Positions 1-7,048 of a DNA stretch of 64,000 nucleotides are shown here, one piece after another; position 1 is the stretch's first letter; each line of letters starts with the position of its first letter. The stretch comes from Streptomyces sp. PT12 (GTDB taxonomy: Bacteria > Actinomycetota > Actinomycetes > Streptomycetales > Streptomycetaceae). Where the stretch lies: contig NZ_QEST01000080.1 in assembly GCF_003311645.1 (NCBI RefSeq), positions 149,183 through 213,182 of the forward strand, in the 5' to 3' direction. Made by a program: the position numbers and the translations under genes. The notes beneath the pieces were generated by a model. It saw nothing but the letters and a program-made list of their open reading frames with translations. It searched no databases and was not told the DNA's origin.

Positions 1-277
1 GTCCGAGGCGCACGGCGGCGAGCAGCCGCCCAATCTCGGCCAGGCTCGCCGGGGCGGCGGGGGGCCGCCCCGGGCACGCGAGGAATGTCACGCCCTCGCG
101 TTCGGCCAGGCTGTGGTGGCGGACCTCGGCTCCCGGCCGAACGCCCTCGGTGGGGACGGCCGCCCAGCGCCCAGGGGCCGTGGCGGCCACCTCGGTCCCG
201 GCGATGGCCATGGCGAGCCCGGCGGCCAACCCCTCGTCCCTGGCGATGCGTTCGCACTGCCGCAGGCTTGTGCTCAT
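1..277 (-). CDS. acyl-CoA dehydrogenase-like small protein (3' end outside window)
   Basis: Partial gene read toward position 1; 92 codons are visible. It begins at ATG 277, which overlaps the stop of the KAS III-like gene by 4 bases, so it is the last visible member of the minus-strand operon. The sequence aligns by eye with the 197-residue protein at 6455-7048: both have an early CER-(I/A) motif, then GLAAGLA, an Ala/Pro-rich stretch containing PGR, and the shared motif LAEREGV. The better-covered paralogue resembles the helical C-terminal domain of acyl-CoA dehydrogenases, so this is probably one half of a second split dehydrogenase whose larger partner would lie to the left of the window. 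Substrate unknown. The paralogy is directly visible; the enzymatic role is inferred. Confidence 0.6.
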   Translation of the reverse strand, partial: MSTSLRQCERIARDEGLAAGLAMAIAGTEVAATAPGRWAAVPTEGVRPGAEVRHHSLAEREGVTFLACPGRPPAAPASLAEIGRLLAAVRLG

Positions 278-1230
278 GCGTCCTCACCTTCCTCCTCGAC
301 CTCGACGATCACTGCCTGGAAGTAGGCGCCCAGCGCGAGCGAGACCAGGGCGCAACGGTCGCCCGGGCGCAACAGGCCTGTTCCATCGGCGTGTTCGAGC
401 GCCATGAGCGCGTCGCCGCCGAAGTTGTGGCCGCGTTCGGGGATGAGGTCCACGCGGACCCGCTCCCTCGGGATGCCGGACTCGGCGCTGAACGCGCGCC
501 AGAACATCCGGTTGGACAGGTGCGGCATCACCCAGTCGACCTGGTCGGTCGTCAACCCGGCCGCGCGCGCGGCGCGTTCGACGGTGTCCACCACGCGCCG
601 CTGGCAGACGCGGCTGAAGAGGCGGGTCTCGGCCGCCGACAGCTGGAGGTTGCGGTGGAAGCGCGTGTCCCTGCCGACGGCGCCGCCCAGATAGCGGTAA
701 CGCGCCCGCCCGCCCCGGACGACGACGCCGACCGCGCCGTCGCCGCCGACCGCCATCCCCGGGATGACGCGGGAGGCGTCGTGGACGCTGCCCTGGTCGC
801 CGCCGAGCACCAGCACGCGCTCGCCCGGCTCGGCTCCGGGGCGCCGCAGATGGCGGCGGGCCAGCTCGATCGAGCGCAGCACGGAGACGCAGTTGACGTG
901 GGAGAGCCCGTAGAACGCGGCGTGCGGCAGGCCGAGGCGGGCGCGAAGCCGGTCGGCGAACCCGCCGCGCAGCGCGAACTCCTGGGTGAGCATGGTGTGT
1001 CCGTAGAGGATCAACGTGGCGGTGCCGCCGCCGAGCGCGGCCAGGCCCGCCTCGGCGAGCAGGTCCTCCATCCGCTCGTCGGGGGCCAGGGTCGGCGAGT
1101 CGCGCAGCCCGTAGATCCGGGTGAACACCTTGCGCTCCATGGGCCCGCTCCCGGCGCGCGCCAGCACGTCGCCCACCGGCTCGGTCGTGCGCGGCAGGCG
1201 CACCGCCACCCTGGAGAGTCCGACGTCCAT
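274..1230 (-). CDS. KAS III-like (FabH/CerJ-type) ketosynthase or acyltransferase
   Basis: 318 residues, the usual length of 3-oxoacyl-ACP synthase III proteins. A thiolase-type nucleophile lies at C114 (SHVNC), a histidine at H237 (VMPHLSN) and the third catalytic region at GHNFGG (N269). Family members either start fatty-acid or polyketide chains or, as with CerJ, transfer acyl groups to hydroxyls. It sits 2 bases after the carrier protein gene in an operon that should produce a decarboxylated aminoacyl-ACP, so the likely substrate is that aminoacyl group, used for condensation or transfer; the sequence does not say which. The region aligned with the Asn of FabH reads GHN-F rather than GNTSAA, so it is divergent from housekeeping FabH. 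No promoter of its own is visible. Confidence 0.75.
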   Translation of the reverse strand: MDVGLSRVAVRLPRTTEPVGDVLARAGSGPMERKVFTRIYGLRDSPTLAPDERMEDLLAEAGLAALGGGTATLILYGHTMLTQEFALRGGFADRLRARLGLPHAAFYGLSHVNCVSVLRSIELARRHLRRPGAEPGERVLVLGGDQGSVHDASRVIPGMAVGGDGAVGVVVRGGRARYRYLGGAVGRDTRFHRNLQLSAAETRLFSRVCQRRVVDTVERAARAAGLTTDQVDWVMPHLSNRMFWRAFSAESGIPRERVRVDLIPERGHNFGGDALMALEHADGTGLLRPGDRCALVSLALGAYFQAVIVEVEEEGEDA

Positions 1231-1232
1231 GG

Positions 1233-1520
1233 TCAGACCGCGGCCTTTCCGCCGAGTCCGGCCTGGGTTCCGGCCCGGAATCCGGCCTCGACGTAGTCGG
1301 TGAGGGTGCCCACGGTGCGGAAGACCTCGGGGCCGAGCTCGTCGGGGTCGATCTCGAGTCCGACGGTGTCCTCGAGGCTCATCAGCAGCTCGATCACGCT
1401 CGTCGAGTCAAGGGCCAGGTCGTCGAACAGGCTCAGCTCGGGGGCCAGTTCGTCGAGCGGGCGGTTGAGCACGGCGGACAGCGCGGTCCTCAGGTGGCCG
1501 ACGATCTCGGTGCGGTCCAT
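1233..1520 (-). CDS. acyl carrier protein, BtrI-like
   Basis: 95-residue discrete carrier protein. The phosphopantetheine attachment serine is S39 in the motif LALDST, followed by the usual acidic helix (ELLMSLEDTVGLEI). The start ATG overlaps the stop of the upstream decarboxylase by one base. It lies directly between an ATP-grasp/PLP-decarboxylase pair and a KAS III-like protein. In the butirosin pathway the same set (BtrI carrier, BtrJ ATP-grasp, BtrK decarboxylase) turns glutamate into 4-aminobutyryl-ACP while bound to the carrier. By that analogy this protein carries the amino acid during loading and decarboxylation and hands it to the KAS III-like protein. The carrier function is clear; the cargo is inferred. 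Confidence 0.85.
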   Translation of the reverse strand: MDRTEIVGHLRTALSAVLNRPLDELAPELSLFDDLALDSTSVIELLMSLEDTVGLEIDPDELGPEVFRTVGTLTDYVEAGFRAGTQAGLGGKAAV

Positions 1521-2848
1521 CAGGGGTGCCTTCCAGACTCGAGGGGTTCGGTGGGGGCGATCAGCCGCTGCGGGCGCAGCAGGTCGTCGGGCTCGTCGCG
1601 GCTCCTGACCAGGTGGGCCCTGCCGCCGCTGACCAGCACCTCGGCGGGGAAGCCATGGCTGAGGAAGAGGCCGGGGGACGCGGAGGGGCCGTAGGCGCCG
1701 GAGTTGAGGATGCCGACGAGGTCGCCGCGGCGCAGCGGGGGCAGCGGGGCCTGCTTGAGCACGGAGTCGTTGGGCGTGCACAGTGGGCCCGTGACGTTCC
1801 ACGGCTCGGGCGGGCCCGCCTCGCGCTCGGTCAGCAGCGCGGCGGGGAAGTTCCGTTTGACGAACGAGCCGATGCCGACCGCGGCCATGTGGTGGTGGGT
1901 GCCGCCGTCGGCGATGGCGAACCGCTCGCCCATCGACTCCTTGGCGTAGCGCACGCGCGTCACATAGACCCCGGCGCGGCCCGCGAGGAAGCGGCCCGAC
2001 TCCAGGATCAGCCGGGTGCCGGGGTGGGCGGTGGCGAACGCGTCGAGCAGGGGGTTGATCCGGTCGCCGACGTCGACCGGGTCGAGCTCCCGCTCGCCGT
2101 CGAAGTAGGGGACGCCCAGGCCGCCGCCGATGTCCACGGTGTCGAGGCGGATGCCGGTGGCGCGCGCGACGCGTTCGGCCAGGTCGAGGATGTAGCGGGT
2201 GTTCTTCTCGACGACCTCGGCGTCCAGGATGCGGGTGCCCATGTAGACGTGGACGCCCGCGACATCGGCGTGCGCGTAGCGGGCGGTGAGGTCGCCCGCC
2301 GCCAGGACGCGTTCCTCGTCGATGCCGAACTGGCGCGGCTTGCCGCCCATGGTGAGGCGTGAACCGCTGATGGCCAGCGCGGGGTTGACGCGCAGCAGCA
2401 CCCGCTGGCGGCGCCCGCGCGCGGCGGCCAGCCGCTCGATGTCGTCGAGCTCGTCGAACGACTCGCAGACGACGGCGTACACGCCCGCGTCGAGGCACGC
2501 GGCCAGCTCGGCCTCGCTCTTGCCGGGGCCGAGGAAGATGATGTCGTCGGGTGGCGCCCCCGCGGCGAGCGCGGTGCGCAGCTCGACCAGCGAGGAGACC
2601 TCGGCCCTGGCTCCCCCGGCCCGCAGGGCGGCGAAGACGCTGATGTTGGGGTTGGCCTTGAGCGAGTAGAAGACCTCAAGCGCGGGGTGCAGGGCCTTGC
2701 GCAGCCCCTCGGCGGTGGCGGTGAGCAGGTCGCCGTCGTAGACGTAGAGGGGGGTGCCGAACCGCTCGGCCAGCTCCTCCCAGGCGATGCCCTGGATCCT
2801 GGTGTCCTGGGTGCTGGTGTCCTGGGTGCTGGTGTGCTGGGCGCTCAT
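1520..2848 (-). CDS. PLP-dependent decarboxylase, fold type III (BtrK-like)
   Basis: 442 residues, a diaminopimelate/ornithine decarboxylase-fold enzyme. The PLP lysine is K64 in YSLKANPN, glycine-rich phosphate-binding motifs occur at DIGGGLGVPYF and LESGRFL, and the second active-site half has the cysteine motif GPLCTPND and the tyrosine motif GAYGPSAS. Ordinary DAP decarboxylases act on free amino acids, but the coupled ATP-grasp and carrier protein genes suggest an aminoacyl-ACP substrate, as for BtrK acting on glutamyl-BtrI. Start ATG 2848 overlaps the upstream stop by 4 bases. The first 20 residues contain a near-repeat of STQDT (in DNA, cctgggtgctggtgt units), one of many small tandem repeats in this locus. 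Substrate identity (Glu, Lys, Orn or other) cannot be read from the sequence. Confidence 0.85.
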   Translation of the reverse strand: MSAQHTSTQDTSTQDTRIQGIAWEELAERFGTPLYVYDGDLLTATAEGLRKALHPALEVFYSLKANPNISVFAALRAGGARAEVSSLVELRTALAAGAPPDDIIFLGPGKSEAELAACLDAGVYAVVCESFDELDDIERLAAARGRRQRVLLRVNPALAISGSRLTMGGKPRQFGIDEERVLAAGDLTARYAHADVAGVHVYMGTRILDAEVVEKNTRYILDLAERVARATGIRLDTVDIGGGLGVPYFDGERELDPVDVGDRINPLLDAFATAHPGTRLILESGRFLAGRAGVYVTRVRYAKESMGERFAIADGGTHHHMAAVGIGSFVKRNFPAALLTEREAGPPEPWNVTGPLCTPNDSVLKQAPLPPLRRGDLVGILNSGAYGPSASPGLFLSHGFPAEVLVSGGRAHLVRSRDEPDDLLRPQRLIAPTEPLESGRHP

Positions 2849-4260
2849 GACCTGGCCTCCGCCATCCCGGTGAGCCGCCGCTCGGCCTCGCCGCGCACCG
2901 CGAGCGCCTCGTCGGGCGTTCCGGCGACGCAGATGCCGTAGAGCCGCCCGTGGAAGCTGCCCGAGCCGGTGGCCGCGGCGTTGAGGGTGGCAAAGTTGTT
3001 GATCAGCACCCCGGGCCTGCCGCCGCGCCCGCCGGGGACGTCGAGCAGCAGCCCGCCCAGCGCGTCGGCGACCTCGCCGAACGTGTGCGGGCGCGAGGGG
3101 CGCAGGCCGAACGTCGCGGCGATCGCGTGGGCGCCCCGCGGGATGAGGCGTTCGGCGATCCGGCTCTGGTAGGTGGACATGTTGAACCTGGCGTTGATCT
3201 CCAGGCAGGGGTAGAGCGTTCCCTCGGGGCCCAGCATCGCGTCGACGCCGACCATGCCGTAGTAGCCCTCGTCGGCAAGCGCCGCCCCGATCACCTCGAC
3301 GGCGTGGCGCAGCTCGTCCGCGGCGGTGGGCGGCAGCTCGACGGGGAAGCGGTGGCCCTGGTGAACGCCGTCGCGCAGCACGGCGGCCTTGACGGTCTCG
3401 AAGCGGACCTTGCCGCCTCTGGACACCACCAGCTGGTAGTTGAGGTCCATGGCGCGCTCGATCCAGGTCTCCACGACCAGACGGGCGGGCGCGTCGGCGC
3501 CCCGGCGCTCGATCAGGCGCAGCAGCCTCGCGGCGCCGCGTTCGCCGTCGATCACCACCATGCCGCGGCCCGAGACGCCAAGGGACTCCTTGACCACCAC
3601 GCGGCCGCCGCCCGCGAGCAGCTCGGTGAGCGCGCCGCGCAGCTCGCCGACGGTCTCGCACACGCGCCCCGGCACGGCGCGCAGGCCCGTGGCCTCGACC
3701 AGGCGGCGGCTGAAGATCTTGCCGTTGACGGTCTTGCAGAGGTGGGCGGTAGGGCCCGCGAGCGGCAGCCCCGTCTCCTTGGCCAGGCTCTCCTCGGCCG
3801 GTGAGATGCCAAGCGGCATCAGGAACGTGCGCCCGTCGGCGAGGGCCCTCAGGTCGCCGAGCAGCCCGGGCGAGGCGAGCGCGTCCTCGGTGACGGTCCG
3901 GTCGGGGTCGCCGTTCTCCGCCCACACGGTGCGGCCAGCGGCGGCGCCGAGCCCGGAGAGATAGGCGGCGAACTCGGCGTCCATGGGCGCCTTGAGCACC
4001 ACCACGTCGCCCTCGTCGGCGAGCAGGACGCCCATCTCCTCCATGCGGTTGACGGTGGCTCCCGCGAAGGAGATCCCGGCGCCCGGCAGGGTCGGCTCGC
4101 CGACCGCCCAGCTTCTCTCGACCTCGAAATTGTTGACAAAGACAAAGCGCGATCCGGCGTCCGACGTCAGGTCTTCTTTCAGCCGTTGGACAAAGCTCGG
4201 GGAATGATTCACGGGGTCATTCACGGGGTCATTATCGGGGGCGTTAATGGCGTTGTTCAT
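2845..4260 (-). CDS. ATP-grasp amino acid:carrier protein ligase (BtrJ-like)
   Basis: 471 residues with an ATP-grasp fold: nucleotide-binding KESLGVSGRGM, adenine-side ETWIERAMDLNYQL and the metal-binding CLEINARFN. Its position before a type III PLP decarboxylase and a discrete ACP matches butirosin BtrJ, which activates glutamate as acyl phosphate and loads it on BtrI. Start ATG 4260 overlaps the stop of the condensation-domain gene (ATGA). The N-terminus has a DPVN duplication encoded by a repeated ggggtcatt unit. Alternative: an ATP-grasp peptide ligase that aminoacylates something else; the neighbouring carrier makes that less likely. Confidence 0.8.
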   Translation of the reverse strand: MNNAINAPDNDPVNDPVNHSPSFVQRLKEDLTSDAGSRFVFVNNFEVERSWAVGEPTLPGAGISFAGATVNRMEEMGVLLADEGDVVVLKAPMDAEFAAYLSGLGAAAGRTVWAENGDPDRTVTEDALASPGLLGDLRALADGRTFLMPLGISPAEESLAKETGLPLAGPTAHLCKTVNGKIFSRRLVEATGLRAVPGRVCETVGELRGALTELLAGGGRVVVKESLGVSGRGMVVIDGERGAARLLRLIERRGADAPARLVVETWIERAMDLNYQLVVSRGGKVRFETVKAAVLRDGVHQGHRFPVELPPTAADELRHAVEVIGAALADEGYYGMVGVDAMLGPEGTLYPCLEINARFNMSTYQSRIAERLIPRGAHAIAATFGLRPSRPHTFGEVADALGGLLLDVPGGRGGRPGVLINNFATLNAAATGSGSFHGRLYGICVAGTPDEALAVRGEAERRLTGMAEARS

Positions 4261-5903
4261 CGGGCTCTCCCGGAACTCGGCGGTGGACAGGGGCGCAGCA
4301 GGTCGGCGGCCGTGCGCAGGGGCAGGGCGCCCGCGAGGTGCCGCTCGGCGACGCCCTCCCAGCCGCGGTCCGCGAGGGCCGCCACCACCCGGGGCAGGCG
4401 CAGCAGGCGGCCTCCCGCTGCGGCGTAGCCGACGCGGGGGTCAACGGTGGCGAGCCCGTTGACGTGGGCGACGGCCTCGGTCAACGCCCGTTCCGCGGCG
4501 GTGGGGTGGGCAACGGGTTCGGCAACGGGGTCGGCCCGGTCCACGGGTGCGGCCGCGGAGACGGTGGTGGCGGTGCGGGGCGGCGGGAAGCCGAGCGACG
4601 CCGCCGCATCGGAGACCCGCGGGTCGGCGCCTGGCTCCGCGCACGCGGTGAGCAGCGCCGCATAGCCGCGCAGGAAGCGCTCCACCGCGGCGCGGTCCAT
4701 CACCTCGCCCAGGGCCTGGAGGGCGAGGGTGAGGCCGTCGGCCCACTCGTAGACCCGGAAGTAGACGTCGGACCCGGCCCGCGCCCAGTCGGCGGGCTCG
4801 GCGTTCCAGATCAGCCTGTCGCGCCGGGTGCGGCACGAACGCGGGGCGTTGTCGAGGAAGTTGAGCTCCGAGACCACCCGGACCTCCCGGCCCCTGCGGG
4901 CCCCTTCCTCGGCGATCAGCTCGGCGATCCGGTCGAACGGCACATGGGCGTGGGTCATGGCCTCGTCGACGCGCGCGGCGGCCCGGCGCAGCACCTCGCC
5001 GAACGGCGGGTCGTCGGCGAGGTCGACGGCGCACGGCATCGGGTGGGACATGCAGGTCAGCACCGCGGGGTGGCCGCTGGCGTCCCGCTGGCTGGTGTAG
5101 AGGCGGTGGGCCACGCGCCGTTGGCCCGTGTGAGCGGCGAGCGTCACGGCGAAGGCCGCCACGTGCACGGCCGAGGGCCACACCCGGTGGCGCGCGGCGA
5201 TCGCGCGCGCGGCCGCGAGCAGGGAGGGGCCGGTGAACGAGGCGCTGTGCGCCGTGCGGACGTTGCGGTCGCGGTGGGCCGCGTGGACGTCGGATGGCAG
5301 CAGCCGCACCTGCTCGCGCCAGTGCGCGAGTGACGCCTCGGCGCGCGCCGCCGCCTCGGGCCCCGCCTCGTGCGCGGCCAGGTCGACGGGCTGGTGCTCG
5401 ACGGGCGGCAGGGCGACGGGGCGGCCAGCGACGCGGGCGGCGAGCAGGGCGCCGAGCTCGTCCGCGAGCTGGTCGAGGCTCACATCGTCGAACGCCAGGT
5501 GGTTGAACACCAGGTGGAGACGGCGCAGTTGGCCGCCCGAGGTGATCAGGCAGGCCCGGATGGGCCACTCGCGCTCCAGCGCGAACGGCGTCTCGGTCAG
5601 CCTTCTGACCTCGGCGGCGGGGTCGTCGTCCACGGAGACCTCGACCACGGTGGGCGGCCCGGGTGGCTGGACGAGCTGCCGGGGCCAGGGCTGGGCACCA
5701 AGGTCGTAGACCGTGCGCAACACCTCGTGCCTGCGCACCAGATGGGTGAGCGCGGCCCGCACATGCGCGGGGGCGCAGCCGTCGGGCAGGGGGTAGCTGG
5801 TCGTGATGTGCGCCTCGTGGCGCGAGGCGGGCGGGGCGCACAGGTAGCGCAGCACATGGTGGTGCTGGCCCCAGCACAGCCTGGCGCTTCTCACGGTGCG
5901 CAT
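4257..5903 (-). CDS. standalone NRPS condensation-domain protein with a serine-less carrier-like tail
   Basis: 548 residues. Residues 1 to about 430 match an NRPS condensation domain. The HHxxxDG motif is present as NHLAFDD (134-140): the second histidine (H135) and D139 are kept, while the first His is Asn and the final Gly is Asp. The C-terminal 90 residues look like a peptidyl carrier domain, but the GGxS loop reads GGRLLRL, so there is no serine for phosphopantetheine. ATG 5903 is preceded by GGAGG and is the first gene of the minus-strand operon that makes the aminoacyl-ACP. Freestanding C domains can form amide or ester bonds between carrier-bound acyl groups and another acceptor, so it may help attach the amino-acyl or polyketide unit. 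The dead tail may serve protein recognition. Confidence 0.75.
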   Translation of the reverse strand: MRTVRSARLCWGQHHHVLRYLCAPPASRHEAHITTSYPLPDGCAPAHVRAALTHLVRRHEVLRTVYDLGAQPWPRQLVQPPGPPTVVEVSVDDDPAAEVRRLTETPFALEREWPIRACLITSGGQLRRLHLVFNHLAFDDVSLDQLADELGALLAARVAGRPVALPPVEHQPVDLAAHEAGPEAAARAEASLAHWREQVRLLPSDVHAAHRDRNVRTAHSASFTGPSLLAAARAIAARHRVWPSAVHVAAFAVTLAAHTGQRRVAHRLYTSQRDASGHPAVLTCMSHPMPCAVDLADDPPFGEVLRRAAARVDEAMTHAHVPFDRIAELIAEEGARRGREVRVVSELNFLDNAPRSCRTRRDRLIWNAEPADWARAGSDVYFRVYEWADGLTLALQALGEVMDRAAVERFLRGYAALLTACAEPGADPRVSDAAASLGFPPPRTATTVSAAAPVDRADPVAEPVAHPTAAERALTEAVAHVNGLATVDPRVGYAAAGGRLLRLPRVVAALADRGWEGVAERHLAGALPLRTAADLLRPCPPPSSGRAR

Positions 5904-6139
5904 CCGCCCTCCGTCGGGTCGTCGTGGTGCGCCGAGCCGTCGTTCGGCGCCTTCCGCTGAATGGTCACCCAAGAAATCGGAATGCGGCAGTGGCCGCCGC
6001 TGACATCTAAGGGGCGGCATATTGCTGCCATTGACAGCCGCTTTTCTCGGGCGGGATTCTCAACGCATTCCGAAGCGCCGTCACGCGGCGTCCGGTTCGG
6101 GATGTGTCCATCCACGCACCATTCACCGAGGAGAAACGC
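5904..6139. promoter_or_regulatory. divergent promoter region between the C-domain operon and the lysine-repeat peptide operon
   Basis: A 236-base intergenic region separating the two divergent operons. On the plus strand TTGACA at 6031-6036 is followed after 18 bases by GATTCT (6055-6060), a plausible sigma-70-like promoter about 80 bases upstream of the peptide start. The peptide gene has a strong ribosome-binding site, GAGGAG, at 6128-6133. A small inverted repeat GGCA/TGCC (6017-6030) lies just upstream of the -35. On the minus strand GGAGG precedes the C-domain start, but no convincing -10/-35 pair was recognised there. Confidence 0.4.
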
Positions 6140-6352
6140 ATGGCTCAGATCGCCACCAAGGCCATCGCCACCAAGGTCATCGCCACCAAGCCCGTGGCCA
6201 CCAAGGTCATCGCGGCCAAGCCCGTCGCCACCAAGGCCATCGCCACCAAGCCCGTCGCGGTCAAGGCCGTCGCGGTCAAGGCCGTCGCGGTCAAGGCCGT
6301 CGCGGTCAAGGCCGTGGCCGCCAAGGCCATCGCGGTCAAGGCCATCGCCTGA
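6140..6352 (+). CDS. 70-residue lysine pentapeptide-repeat peptide, candidate ribosomal peptide precursor
   Basis: After MAQ the protein is 13 uninterrupted pentapeptides of pattern (I/V)-A-(T/A/V)-K-(A/V/P), then Ile-Ala and stop. There are 13 lysines, 6 threonines (all in the first seven repeats), 3 prolines, and no Cys, Ser, aromatic or acidic residue. No conventional leader can be distinguished from the core. A strong RBS (GAGGAG, spacing 6) and a 12-bp-stem hairpin just after the stop fit a highly expressed first gene of an operon, as is usual for RiPP precursors. The following genes encode a split acyl-CoA dehydrogenase and four GNAT proteins, which suggests repeated acylation or oxidation of the lysines (inference). 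It does not have the KKAxAKK pattern of histone-like tails. I recognise no family; alternatives are a structural or cationic peptide with no modification. Confidence 0.75.
   Translation: MAQIATKAIATKVIATKPVATKVIAAKPVATKAIATKPVAVKAVAVKAVAVKAVAVKAVAAKAIAVKAIA
6149..6343 (+). repeat. 15-bp coding tandem repeat, 13 units
   Basis: Thirteen 15-base units encode the pentapeptide repeats. The 3' half is the most uniform, with four successive identical units of the form gtcaaggccgtcgcg at about 6260-6318; the 5' half is diverged (atcgccaccaag type). The gradient suggests recent expansion at the 3' side by slippage or unequal recombination. Copy number may vary between strains. Confidence 0.9.
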
Positions 6353-6358
6353 CAGGTC

Positions 6359-6397
6359 GGCGGTGTGGCGGCGGACCCGTTCCGGCGCCACACCGCC
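6359..6397 (+). terminator. strong hairpin after the lysine-repeat peptide gene (attenuator or processing site)
   Basis: GGCGGTGTGGCG (6359-6370) is perfectly complementary to CGCCACACCGCC (6386-6397). After one G/G mismatch the stem continues with CGGA/TCCG, leaving a 5-base loop. It begins 6 bases after the stop codon and lacks a T-tract. It probably acts as a partial terminator or RNA-stabilising element that raises peptide mRNA over the downstream enzymes, a common arrangement in RiPP operons. Confidence 0.65.
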
Positions 6398-6454
6398 GCT
6401 GCGCGCCACCGGAGTTCGGGAGGGCAGGGAGTGCGGGGAGTGCGGGGAGGGACG

Positions 6455-7048
6455 ATGCGGGACACGATCGAGGAGTGCGAGCGCGCCGGGCACGAGGACG
6501 GCCTCGCCGCCGGGCTCGCGCTCGCGCTCGACGGAGCCGGGGCCGCCGCGGCCCCGGGGCGGCTGGCCGCGCTGCCCCGCGCCTCGGTGCCGCGGGGCGC
6601 CCGCGTGGTGCCCCACGCGCTGGCCGAGCGCGAGGGCGTCGCCTTCGTACGCCCCGGCACGGGCGGCGCGCTGCCGTCAGGCCGACTCACCGCGCTCGGC
6701 GCCCGGTTGGCCGCGGCGCGGCTGGGCACCTCGCGGCGCCTGATGGACCGGGTGGTCGCCCACCTGGCCGCCCGCGAGTCCGGTGGCGAGCCCCTGATCC
6801 GCAAGCAGTTGGTGCGCGGCGCCCTCGCCGACGCCCTGGTCACCGTCGAGACCACCCGCCGCACGCTCGTGGTCGCCGCGGCGGTGGGCGCCGCGGTGGC
6901 CGACGCCCACGACCGGCTGACCTCACTCGACTGGGAGCTCGCCAAGCTGCTCGGCGCCTCCGGCTACGCGGGCGAGGGCGCGACCCACACCGCGTTCGTC
7001 TCCAGGCTCACCGCCAACTGCTGGGTACCGAGGGAGGGTTCACCTTGA
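6455..7048 (+). CDS. acyl-CoA dehydrogenase C-terminal-domain-like small subunit
   Basis: 197 residues; ATG 6455 follows GGGGAGGG. The second half resembles the helical C-terminal domain of acyl-CoA dehydrogenases: an LMDRVVAHLAAR helix, then GEPLIRKQLVRGALADALVTVETT, close to the family pattern of a Q/R-rich flavin/dimer segment followed by the ALA...VE helix. It has no N-terminal or beta domain, but its stop overlaps the start of a gene that supplies those. The pair probably forms a two-subunit flavin dehydrogenase. The first 75 residues are Ala/Gly/Pro-rich and match the partial protein at 1-277, so the family occurs twice here. Likely job: alpha,beta-dehydrogenation of an acyl group bound to a carrier, CoA or peptide. 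Substrate unknown. Confidence 0.6.
   Translation: MRDTIEECERAGHEDGLAAGLALALDGAGAAAAPGRLAALPRASVPRGARVVPHALAEREGVAFVRPGTGGALPSGRLTALGARLAAARLGTSRRLMDRVVAHLAARESGGEPLIRKQLVRGALADALVTVETTRRTLVVAAAVGAAVADAHDRLTSLDWELAKLLGASGYAGEGATHTAFVSRLTANCWVPREGSP

Noticed and set aside
274-1230. Housekeeping FabH
   Set aside because: The neighbours (ATP-grasp, decarboxylase, discrete ACP) are not fatty acid synthesis genes and the active-site Asn region is divergent.
6149-6343. CRISPR-like array
   Set aside because: The 15-bp units are directly adjacent with no spacers, in frame, and preceded by a strong RBS and ATG.
6140-6352. Histone H1/HupS-like lysine-rich tail fragment
   Set aside because: Lysines are spaced exactly five residues apart with Ile/Val between them, and no folded DNA-binding domain or KKAxAKK pattern is present.
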